A DNA stretch of 64,000 bases from Arthrobacter silviterrae (GTDB taxonomy: Bacteria > Actinomycetota > Actinomycetes > Actinomycetales > Micrococcaceae). Position numbers and translations under genes: made by a program. Positions 19,221-26,700 of this stretch are shown in pieces; position 1 is the stretch's first letter; the number at the start of each line of letters is the position of its first letter. The notes under the pieces were generated by a model. The model had not been told where the DNA came from. It saw nothing but the letters and a program-made list of their open reading frames with translations, and made no database searches. The stretch lies in the NCBI RefSeq assembly GCF_011045165.1, contig NZ_JAAKZI010000017.1, positions 1 to 64,000 on the forward strand. The letters are read 5' to 3'.

Positions 19221-21040
19221 TGCCACGCCGCCTCGACGACGGCAACCCGCTGGTCTCCATCGGGCTCGCCGCCACCGCCGGATACGTGGTCCTCGACCTC
19301 CTCGTGGAGGCCGCCGCCCACCTCGCCTACGCTTCCCACTGCGGCACCAACGCCCCCTGGGACTTCAACCCCACTGCGCCGCTACTACTCCTATCGGGGC
19401 GGATGCAGTGGGCCCAACCAGGCGGGGGAGCCTGCAGCATCGGGGCCGGGCAGGTGTGGCTCATCATCGCACCCGCCCTCGCATTCATGGCCCTCGCAGC
19501 GATCGCAGGCACCCTCGCCTGGCACTCCTGGCGACAGTCCGGCGCCTGGCTGCGGCAGGACATTCTCAAGCGAGACGGCGTGGCCCGGCGTGCGGAGATC
19601 GCCCGGGAGTTCGGTGCCCGGGCCGCCCTCAAACGCGGCCGCTACACCCGGCCCGGCGCGAAAGACCCCAAGGTGGAAGAGGTGTCCTGGACGATAGGGA
19701 AGTCCCGCGGCGTCACCGTCCACGTCTCCACGGAGGAATCCCTCGTCATCCAAGGTGCGCCCCGCTCCGGCAAGGGCCTCTACGTCATCATCAACGCCAT
19801 CCTTGACGCACCCGGCGCCGTCGTCACCACGTCCACCCGCGCCGACAACCTCGTCGTCACCATGAAGGCCCGCGCCACCAACGGCCGCCCCGTCACCGTC
19901 TTCGACCCCCAAGGCATGTCAGGCCTGCCCTCCACACTGCGCTGGTCACCCGTGCGCGGCTGCCAGGACCCCGACGTCGCCACCCGCCGGGCCCTGGTCA
20001 TCTCCGCCGATGCGGCCCTGAAAGGGGAGAACGCCGCCTGGCAGAAACGCTCCCAGATTGTCCTCCAGTGCCTGCTCCATGCGGCCGCATTGGACGGGGA
20101 GGGCGTGGCATCCTTCCGGCGCTGGGCCTCGAACCCGGTGCTGGCGCGGGAGGCCCTTGACATTCTGGGCCGGCCCGAGGCGGCCCTGGGCTGGCAGGCG
20201 GACCTGATGGGCATCCTCCACGACGATCCCCGCAACACCTCCAACTCCTGGATCGGCGTGACCGCCGCCGTGGCACCCCTGTCATCGCCCAAGGTCCTGG
20301 CCGCCCTGAACCCCCTGGGGGCTGGCGAGCAGTTCGACCCCAAGGCCTTCATCGAGCAACGCGGCACACTGTACTTGATCGGCACCAAGAGCGGCGCATC
20401 TGCCGCCGGGCCTTACCTGTCTGCGCTGATCGATGACATCGACAATGCCGCCCGCGAAATGGCCTTCGTGGCGCCCGGTGGCCGGCTGGATCCGCCCCTC
20501 TCGCTGATCCTCGATGAGATCGCGAACCTCTCACCGTGGCCGGGCCTGCCGGTGGTGCTCTCCGACGGCGGCGGCATTGGCATATCCACCATCGTGGTGT
20601 TGCAGTCCCTCTCCCAGGCCCGGTCCGGCTGGTCCATGGACGAGGCCGCGACCATCTGGGACTCCGCCATCATCAAGGTCATCTTCGGCGGCGGCTCCGA
20701 CGAACGGGACCTCCGCGCCCTGGCGGGCCTCATCGGGGAACGGACCCTGACCTTCAACACCAGGTCCTGGTCCGCCCAGGGCAGGCAGGACGGTGAACAG
20801 ATCCGAGAATCGCCCGTCATCCCGCTCCACGAAATCCGCCGGCTCCCCGCCGGGACGGCCATCATGCTCGGCCGCCGCAGCCGGCCCATCCTGCTGGACC
20901 TGCGCGAATGGCACAAGCGCAAGGACGCGGCACAACTCGGACGGTCCAAGGAACAAACCGAGCTCGAATTGCTCACCGGGCACCTCAAACGACAACACGA
21001 CCAACAAGCGGCCATCACCGCAGACAACCAGGAGGCATGA
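19220..21040 (+). CDS. VirD4/TraG-type coupling protein
   Basis: 606 aa. Two N-terminal membrane helices (about 12-36 and 78-100) are followed by the cytoplasmic ATPase: Walker A QGAPRSGKG near 180, Walker B LSLILDEIANL near 430, then the TraG/TraD motif region VVLQSLSQARSGWSMDEA and WDSAIIKVIFGGGSDERDL. This protein would bring the relaxase-DNA complex to the T4SS. It starts one base into the VirB4-like stop (TGATG) and belongs to the same operon. Confidence 0.92.
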   Translation: MPRRLDDGNPLVSIGLAATAGYVVLDLLVEAAAHLAYASHCGTNAPWDFNPTAPLLLLSGRMQWAQPGGGACSIGAGQVWLIIAPALAFMALAAIAGTLAWHSWRQSGAWLRQDILKRDGVARRAEIAREFGARAALKRGRYTRPGAKDPKVEEVSWTIGKSRGVTVHVSTEESLVIQGAPRSGKGLYVIINAILDAPGAVVTTSTRADNLVVTMKARATNGRPVTVFDPQGMSGLPSTLRWSPVRGCQDPDVATRRALVISADAALKGENAAWQKRSQIVLQCLLHAAALDGEGVASFRRWASNPVLAREALDILGRPEAALGWQADLMGILHDDPRNTSNSWIGVTAAVAPLSSPKVLAALNPLGAGEQFDPKAFIEQRGTLYLIGTKSGASAAGPYLSALIDDIDNAAREMAFVAPGGRLDPPLSLILDEIANLSPWPGLPVVLSDGGGIGISTIVVLQSLSQARSGWSMDEAATIWDSAIIKVIFGGGSDERDLRALAGLIGERTLTFNTRSWSAQGRQDGEQIRESPVIPLHEIRRLPAGTAIMLGRRSRPILLDLREWHKRKDAAQLGRSKEQTELELLTGHLKRQHDQQAAITADNQEA

Positions 21041-21042
21041 CC

Positions 21043-21597
21043 ATGGACGACGAAGACGAATCCTTTGAATACGACGTCGCAAACGGCGCTGAAGACAACT
21101 TCGCCGAGCTGCTCTTCGGCTCCACGAAGGGACTGCGCTCCGAACGGGTGCCCATGACGTACCGCTGGAGGGACATGGACCCCCGCACAGCCAGCCACGT
21201 CTGGGACCACCTGGGCAAGTGGGTCCAATGGCTGGTGGCAACCTACCACCTGACAAGTTCCGTGGTCCCGGACTGCTGGTGGCGGCACTCGGAGATCGTT
21301 GCCGAGCTCTACGCACTCCAGCGGGCCGAGCAGGCCTCCTACACCGAGGACGACGGCGGCTTTGGCCCGCTGGGTTTTCATGAACGGCTTGAGCACTGCA
21401 TCGCCCGGCTGCGGGAGGAAACCCGGACGGCCGGCTGCGTCACCCTGCAACACCACAGGGAACCGCCACAGCGCAGGCTGCCCAGCGACGGACCCGGAGG
21501 AACAATGTCGCTATTTGACGGGTCCGGAAATGGGCTGCCAACGCCGAACGAGCCCGGAAAGGAAGGTGGCCGGGATTCGGGCTGTTCCGATTCCTGA
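21043..21597 (+). CDS. DUF4913 domain protein
   Basis: 184 aa. The central DHLGKWVQWLVATYHL and PDCWWRHSEIVAELYALQRAE blocks are the hallmarks of DUF4913, a small family usually found behind traG in actinobacterial mobile elements. The C-terminus is low-complexity. The ATG at 21043 is 7 bases after AGGAGG; the ATG at 21037 is too close to it. Function unknown; the constant neighbourhood points to an accessory role in transfer. Confidence 0.82.
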   Translation: MDDEDESFEYDVANGAEDNFAELLFGSTKGLRSERVPMTYRWRDMDPRTASHVWDHLGKWVQWLVATYHLTSSVVPDCWWRHSEIVAELYALQRAEQASYTEDDGGFGPLGFHERLEHCIARLREETRTAGCVTLQHHREPPQRRLPSDGPGGTMSLFDGSGNGLPTPNEPGKEGGRDSGCSDS

Positions 21598-21618
21598 CCG
21601 CAGCGGAGGCACAAAGTC

Positions 21619-22794
21619 ATGGACTCCAACCCAGAATCGGTAAATCGCCGCCTCACTGCCGTTGACCCAAAAGGGGGTGCGCCACTTACGTCGCACCCAG
21701 GACCCGAGCAACGCGTTGTCGAGCTCACCGAGGGGCTCTACGCCCTGCTGGCAGATGCTGTCGACGATCCGCGGCAGTGGCACCGGCTCCTCGACGCTTC
21801 GGCAACTCTGTGGCGCTACTCCGGCGGCAACGTGGCACTGCTGATGATGCAAATGGCCCAGCGAGGCACAGTGCAGCCCACACTTGTTGCCGGCTACAAG
21901 GAATGGGAACGCCACGGCCGCTACGTCCTCAAGGGCGAACACGCCTTGTTTGTCATCGCGCCACGCACGGCCCGGATGGCCGAGGTGGACGCGACGCCGA
22001 CGAGCTCTGGCTTTGGGGACCAGCCGCTGGCCGAGCTAGGCGACGGGAAAAACAGGTCACGAATCGTAGGCTGGCGGGGACAAGCCGTCTTCGATGTCTC
22101 CCAAACCGAAGGGGAACCATTGCTCGTTCCCACATTTCGACCCGAGCTTCCTCCGGATCCCCAAGTTCGAGAACAGCTCTGGGAATCCCTGACGGCCGTG
22201 GTGAGACAGGCACGCTACAACCTCGTGGTATCCGACTCACAGGCCGGGCTCGCGGACGGGTTCACCGACCACGCGCGCCGGCTGATCAGCGTCGGTTCCT
22301 GGCTGGACCTGGACGACCGTGTCGCCACCCTGGCCCACGAGCTGGCCCACGCCTCACTGCATGTCCCCGGTGACGCCATCGGTGCACTATATGGCAACAG
22401 CGCCGAACACCGAGGCCTTGCCGAAATCGAAGCAGAATCCGTCGCCTACGTGGTCCTCCGGGCTCACGGCATCGACCGGGGACCACAATCGGCAGCCTAC
22501 CTCGCCAACTGGGCCGATGCCGTACTGGAAGCTGAGGCTGACTCGATTCTGCGCTGTTCCAAGGAACGCAAACCCATGTCCCGGGTCGACATCGCCAAAT
22601 CTACTTTGGGCCGGGTGACGTCCGTGGCCAAGGCCATCCTTGAAACGACGAATCCGCCGGGGTTCGGCGGGAGGTTGGGTTTGGCAGGACCTGTACCGAT
22701 TCGTTACCGGACAGCGAACGCGCCCACGGTTCACGTAGAGTGGAATCTTCATCGAACGGAATCTGATGCCCGGGGCCCGTCGGCTGTGGGGTGA
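21619..22794 (+). CDS. ArdC-type ssDNA-binding domain with ImmA/IrrE-like metalloprotease
   Basis: 391 aa. The N-terminal half (WRYSGGNVALLMMQM, VAGYKEWERHGRYVLKGEHAL) has the ArdC/TraC N-terminal ssDNA-binding pattern. The C-terminal half has a zinc protease motif LAHELAHASLH near 240 and a downstream Glu in EIEAESVAYVV, as in ImmA/IrrE-type domains. Proteins of this build counter host restriction or coat incoming single strands during conjugation. It closes the conjugation operon and is followed by a long hairpin. Confidence 0.85.
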   Translation: MDSNPESVNRRLTAVDPKGGAPLTSHPGPEQRVVELTEGLYALLADAVDDPRQWHRLLDASATLWRYSGGNVALLMMQMAQRGTVQPTLVAGYKEWERHGRYVLKGEHALFVIAPRTARMAEVDATPTSSGFGDQPLAELGDGKNRSRIVGWRGQAVFDVSQTEGEPLLVPTFRPELPPDPQVREQLWESLTAVVRQARYNLVVSDSQAGLADGFTDHARRLISVGSWLDLDDRVATLAHELAHASLHVPGDAIGALYGNSAEHRGLAEIEAESVAYVVLRAHGIDRGPQSAAYLANWADAVLEAEADSILRCSKERKPMSRVDIAKSTLGRVTSVAKAILETTNPPGFGGRLGLAGPVPIRYRTANAPTVHVEWNLHRTESDARGPSAVG

Positions 22795-22829
22795 CAGCAA
22801 AGCATTTGGTCCGAAAACCAGAATCGCCC

Positions 22830-22869
22830 AAGCGGGTGGCCATTGTCGATGCCGGTGGGCCACCCGCTT
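22830..22869 (+). terminator. Long hairpin at end of conjugation operon
   Basis: AAGCGGGTGGCC (22830-22841) pairs perfectly with GGCCACCCGCTT (22858-22869). There is no T-run, but the site directly follows the last conjugation gene and faces a minus-strand remnant, so it probably ends transcription from both sides. Confidence 0.6.
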
Positions 22870-22890
22870 CGGGAGAGGGCGAATTAAGAG

Positions 22891-23017
22891 CTAAACCGTG
22901 AAGTTTGCGTCGTCGTTGAGATCCACGTTCTTGGTTTCAGGCGCCATTGTGGCGCCGATCCAGACGAGAAGGCCGGCGAAGCAAATCATGGCTGCGACAG
23001 CCACCTGGTCGAGCATG
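22891..23017 (-). pseudogene. C-terminal remnant of an MFS/MHS transporter
   Basis: The frame ends with a hydrophobic helix and MAPETKNVDLND, the typical last helix and tail of metabolite:H+ symporters (compare the WGPETKNAEL tail of the intact MHS gene at 49.6 kb). Nothing upstream continues the protein. It is a gene fragment stranded in the element. Confidence 0.65.
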
Positions 23018-23102
23018 AAATTGCGGAGTCCTTGTCTGTACCACACACAGATGGCCGGCCGGACTACAGTGAGCACCTGGTGGGTGTCGCCACTGCTGAA
23101 GT

Positions 23103-23474
23103 TCAAGGCGCGCGGCCCGTCCGTCGATTGCACAGTTCATGATCGAAGGCGCGTATCTCGTGGGTGATTCGTCCGCGTGAATCATGGGCCATGACGACGC
23201 GGGTGCCGCGATCCACTAGGGTGTCTAAAATTCGATATGACTCGGCACGCGGAGTTCGAACAGTGAGTGCACGGAGATCCTGATCAGGGCCACAACGGTT
23301 GGCCCCGGCGGACAACAGGTGCGCCTCAAATGTAGTCCGTTGCCGATCAGCGTCGTGGTAGGCGTTCCGGTACGTCTCGTAAATAACGATGGATGCCGGC
23401 GTTCGACGAATACGTTTTGAGACACGGTCGTGAGACTTGCCGGTCAGGACGAAATCGCAACACGCCGCGATCAT
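23103..23474 (-). CDS. Unrecognised ORF, possible remnant
   Basis: About 123 aa. Part of the translation looks protein-like (LRALTVRTPRAESYRILDTL, RGTRVVMAHDSRGRITHEIR), but I recognise no family. No ribosome binding site is evident and the frame contains two GTCTC-type repeats. It may be a decayed gene. Weak support. Confidence 0.3.
   Translation of the reverse strand: MIAACCDFVLTGKSHDRVSKRIRRTPASIVIYETYRNAYHDADRQRTTFEAHLLSAGANRCGPDQDLRALTVRTPRAESYRILDTLVDRGTRVVMAHDSRGRITHEIRAFDHELCNRRTGRAP
23373..23440. repeat. GTCTC-type repeat cluster (copies left of ApeA gene)
   Basis: CGTCTCGTAAATAACG at 23373-23388 and an inverted copy CGTTTTGAGACAC at 23413-23425 with a neighbouring GTGAGAC. They share the core of the repeats at 24950, 24989 and 26480. 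A similar ACGTCTCATA lies at 23513. Confidence 0.4.
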
Positions 23475-23608
23475 CGGGACTTTGGCTCGGCCGCGGCTGC
23501 TTGGTCCATGGGACGTCTCATATCCCTGGGGATACAAGACATTTGCGGAAATGCCGAGCTTCGGCGTCGAATCCCGACTCGCGTTCACAGCGGTCTAAGC
23601 TCGCTGTC

Positions 23609-24913
23609 ATGGACAACGATCTTCTGAAGGGAACTCGACGCGTAGGGAACCTCGTCGATTTCAATGCGAATACCCCACCTGTTTCCGCCACGCTGGTGCG
23701 CGAAGATGAGGGTATCAGCCTAACCGTTCCGTGGAGCGGAAGCGACGATTACTACTCGTCGTGGTTCATGGGCGAGCACACACGGCGTCCGGAGTTGGCA
23801 GTCTGGCCGCCTATGCCCAAAAGGCTCTTGTTCCAGGACTCCCACGGGTCTGTGCTCTTGGTCGATTGTTGGGCGAGGGGATTTCACACCAATTTTTCGA
23901 CCGGTACCGGGCGAGTTTGGGCGCGGTATGCGGTCCTGGGCGTCGATGGCGACATCGACTACTCCGTTGTTAATGGCGTCCGATCTGAGGTTACTGGGCT
24001 ACGGGAATGGCTTGGCGTTGAATCTTTCAAGGAAGACTACGACTTTGAATCCCGTGTTCTTACGATCAAAGCAGTATCAAGCGAACCGATCGAAGTAAGT
24101 TCACTCCTGAAGTTCCGCCCGAGTTGGGACGTCACCCGCGACGGTCACGAATCAACGACGATCAAGAACCTCGTGTTCTGTGAGTCGAGAAGCAGTGATC
24201 CCTCTTCCTGGAAAGACCTCATGGGGGCACATTGGGGCATTAGGGATCTACTTGTTGTTTCGCGATGGGTGCAAGAGACGTGCACCATACTTCAAGCGCA
24301 ACACGCCGACGACCCACTTAAAACTATGGATGGCGCCGAACATGGCGAACAATGGCGAACGGTGATTGAGCCCCACTCCGATCCGTCGCCGTCGCCGCCG
24401 ACGGGACAGCGCCCTCATCTAGTGGAATATTCAGACCTCGGCCCGAACGGGATCGCTCTTTGGCTTTCGCTCCGCGAACGGTTCCAGAGAGCACTCGATC
24501 CGATCATTTCAGACCGTTTTATCAGCAAGGTGGGTGCCATAACCCATATGGCACAGGTCGGACCGGGTCTCGAGGCACTTGGATTTCTGATCATGCAGAC
24601 AAAGGATGGAATGAGCGCCTCAGAAGCCAATCGAAAGCCTCTTCGTGCACGGTTGGACCGGATCCTTCGCGAAATAGAGGACGTCGTGCCTTTTGATGGC
24701 AGTGACTGGGCTGCCGGAATGACAGAGGCCTACAACGGGATAAAGCACGCAAACCGCGACCTCCCCACCGAACTAGAATTGCTTAACCGGTGGCGAGAAT
24801 CGGTCCTCGCAGTGCGCATTTGGGTTGCTCGAGAGCTCAGGGTAAAGGCAGAAGATATCCGTAGTCGACTGGAGCGCGACCCGCAGACTACGCCATACGT
24901 CACTAGGACTTGA
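23609..24913 (+). CDS. ApeA-like HEPN-domain antiphage protein
   Basis: 434 aa. The N-terminal half is beta-rich and begins GTRRVGNLVDFNANTPPVSATL, the layout of the ApeA N-terminal domain. The C-terminal half is helical and contains a WAAGMTEAYNGIKHANRDLP motif (around 376-381), which fits the HEPN-type RNase motif of ApeA-like abortive-infection proteins, although the usual Arg before the Asn is Tyr. ApeA proteins act alone as phage defence. The ATG at 23609 begins the conserved part; the upstream open frame is not needed. It lies among GTCTC-type repeats, close to a restriction system. Family call is by pattern, not search. Confidence 0.6.
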   Translation: MDNDLLKGTRRVGNLVDFNANTPPVSATLVREDEGISLTVPWSGSDDYYSSWFMGEHTRRPELAVWPPMPKRLLFQDSHGSVLLVDCWARGFHTNFSTGTGRVWARYAVLGVDGDIDYSVVNGVRSEVTGLREWLGVESFKEDYDFESRVLTIKAVSSEPIEVSSLLKFRPSWDVTRDGHESTTIKNLVFCESRSSDPSSWKDLMGAHWGIRDLLVVSRWVQETCTILQAQHADDPLKTMDGAEHGEQWRTVIEPHSDPSPSPPTGQRPHLVEYSDLGPNGIALWLSLRERFQRALDPIISDRFISKVGAITHMAQVGPGLEALGFLIMQTKDGMSASEANRKPLRARLDRILREIEDVVPFDGSDWAAGMTEAYNGIKHANRDLPTELELLNRWRESVLAVRIWVARELRVKAEDIRSRLERDPQTTPYVTRT

Positions 24914-24949
24914 ACTCCCACGCCTTGCCATGCCGAGGCGGCCGAGCCC

Positions 24950-25011
24950 GTGTCTCGTAGCTGAAGTGCCTCATAACGGACGGGTTTAGAGACACTTCAG
25001 TTACGAGACGC
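24950..25011. repeat. 23-bp imperfect inverted repeat of the GTCTC family
   Basis: The arm at 24950-24972 (GTGTCTCGTAGCTGAAG...) is matched in reverse by 24989-25011 with four mismatches and a 16-base centre. Each arm holds two directly repeated GTGTCTC-like units 16 bp apart. A third copy in the same orientation as the left arm lies at 26480-26508. The arrangement resembles recombinase crossover sites; no recombinase gene is nearby. Confidence 0.6.
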
Positions 25012-25660
25012 TGAGCTGCCGTAATCATCGAATTCATGTGCTTGAAATAAGGCTAATCAAAGATGCAACTGAACCTTGGTGAACTCAAATGTGTAGCTGT
25101 TGCAGGCATGCAACTTCCCGGCCGAGTTCGATCATCCCTGCTCCGGCCCGCGATAGATCCAGCCACCGTCCGGAACGTATCCCGATCATCGGCCGCCACA
25201 AACTGTTTCACATACCCGACCTTCGGAGCATCAGCGGCCGGCTGCGACTCAAAAGCTTGGTTCTACATTTCCGCCTCCATTGCCAACTGCAAGATCTCCA
25301 TGCGGGAGTGTTCGGCAGGATCGGCGGTCAACTGCTGCGCCATCTGGAAGAAGTCCTTGACCATTGAGAGCTTGAACGTGTTCACCTGATCTGTGTTCCG
25401 CTGCTAAATCACCGACAATGACGCCTGCGGCTCGGTCAACATTGCGACACGGGGAGGATTTCGGGCGCTTGGGAGCCGTCGCCTTTCAAACACGACCTCC
25501 TTTCCAAACTTTTCAAGGTCGTCGTTGTTGATTAACAGCAGCGGCACGTTTTTGAGTTGGACGCCCGAGCATTCCGTGATGGTCAGTGCAGAGACGATCG
25601 GTGCGCCTTATGTGGCGCGTTCGATTGGTATAATTAGCTGTTCATTGTTTTCCTTTCAGG
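25012..25660. other. Decayed region without intact gene
   Basis: Minus-strand frames give protein-like pieces interrupted by stops, such as LLLINNDDLEKFGKEVV near 25.5 kb and MVKDFFQMAQQLTADP near 25.35 kb, followed by YVKQFVAADDRDTFR near 25.2 kb. They look like remains of one or two genes. I cannot name a family. Confidence 0.35.
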
Positions 25661-25667
25661 GAATAAG

Positions 25668-25695
25668 AAAGCCGCCCACGGTAGGTGGTGGCTTT
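25668..25695 (+). terminator. Imperfect hairpin with T-rich tail
   Basis: AAAGCC...GGCTTT with a partly paired GC centre, followed by ACTTTAATTT. It lies just before the unknown gene at 25721 and may end transcription from the decayed region. Confidence 0.5.
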
Positions 25696-25720
25696 ACTTT
25701 AATTTGGGTAGGGGTATCGG

Positions 25721-26422
25721 GTGGGGTTCAAGAACTGGTGGCTGAACACCACATCAAAAATTCCAGCTGTCCGAATTTACCGGACGGCTGTCAACAACGC
25801 TAGTCAGGGCCGCGTTACGAGAAGCCAGTCACTCTTTGAACATGGTGCTCAAGACGTCAAGATGCGAGTTAACTTCACCTGCATCATGCCTCAAGGGTGG
25901 CTCTTCCCAAACAGGGAATCATTTGAGCACTTCGTCAGAGAAGTCGAAAGTATCGCACCTACATTCCCCTTCAAGCTCAAGTTCCGCGATGAAGGTATTG
26001 GGTTTTCAGACCAGCTAGAGCGATATTTCGCTTCGACACTGAGCCAACGTCGGACTGTCCTCATAGAATCAACCTCGCTTGATCACCAGGATTCAGTCAT
26101 TTTCCATACAACGGGCGATTACTCAGTAGCTGCAATTACTAATGACAAGACACGAATCGAAGTTCGACTGGTTACCACGGATACAGCAATGGCAGACATT
26201 ATTGGCAATGGAATAGTAAACGCCCTGTTCCTATACGCCAATCCACGTCCCCTGCGTGGGAGAAAAGCAAAGTTGCCCGTCATTCAGCCCATCGACGTCT
26301 ACAACCAAGAATTTGAGGAGTTCAAGATCAAGCAGACGTGGCGCACAGTCTGGATCTCAGGGGGCATCTCGGTAGGCGTTGCAATCATCGCTGTCATCGG
26401 AAGGGTTTTCTTTGGTAGCTAA
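25721..26422 (+). CDS. Unknown protein with C-terminal membrane anchor
   Basis: 233 aa from a GTG; an internal ATG at 25862 would give 186 aa and drop a weak N-terminus. The soluble part has no motif I recognise. The last 25 residues form one helix (TVWISGGISVGVAIIAVIGR), so the protein is probably tail-anchored with its domain in the cytoplasm. It sits alone between two direct GTCTC-type repeats and upstream of a restriction enzyme, in moderately AT-rich DNA. A defence role is only suggested by neighbours. Confidence 0.6.
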   Translation: MGFKNWWLNTTSKIPAVRIYRTAVNNASQGRVTRSQSLFEHGAQDVKMRVNFTCIMPQGWLFPNRESFEHFVREVESIAPTFPFKLKFRDEGIGFSDQLERYFASTLSQRRTVLIESTSLDHQDSVIFHTTGDYSVAAITNDKTRIEVRLVTTDTAMADIIGNGIVNALFLYANPRPLRGRKAKLPVIQPIDVYNQEFEEFKIKQTWRTVWISGGISVGVAIIAVIGRVFFGS

Positions 26423-26479
26423 GGCGCGTTAAGCGGCTCATCATAGATGGCACATGAATCCAAGGACTGGGGCAGCGTG

Positions 26480-26508
26480 GTGTCTCATAACCCAAGTGTC
26501 TCGAAACG
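26480..26508 (+). repeat. GTCTC-type repeat, right copy
   Basis: GTGTCTCATAACCC then AGTGTCTCGAAACG: two GTGTCTC units 16 bp apart, in the same order and orientation as the left arm at 24950 (22 of 29 bases shared). A partial copy CTCTCGTAGCTGC follows at 26532-26544. Confidence 0.55.
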
Positions 26509-26700
26509 CATGGGATGCAAGATAGCCTGCGCTCTCGTAGCTGCGGTCTATCGAGACGTTCGGAATCTCGATTCCGAGCGACACTCGAATGCGCCATAGA
26601 GTGCCGAACGCCGCACCATCGCCTCCTCATTCAAGGACACAGGACTCCGAGGCGCGGCCACGGTCCAATGCAACCAGCCGGAATGCGGCAAGATGATTGC

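Noticed and set aside
25063-25389. 108-codon plus-strand frame
   Set aside because: Cys/Ala/Ser-rich without any domain; the opposite strand reads better as a decayed protein.
24950-26544. CRISPR-like array from GTCTC repeats
   Set aside because: Repeats are few, in both orientations and irregularly spaced, with no cas genes.
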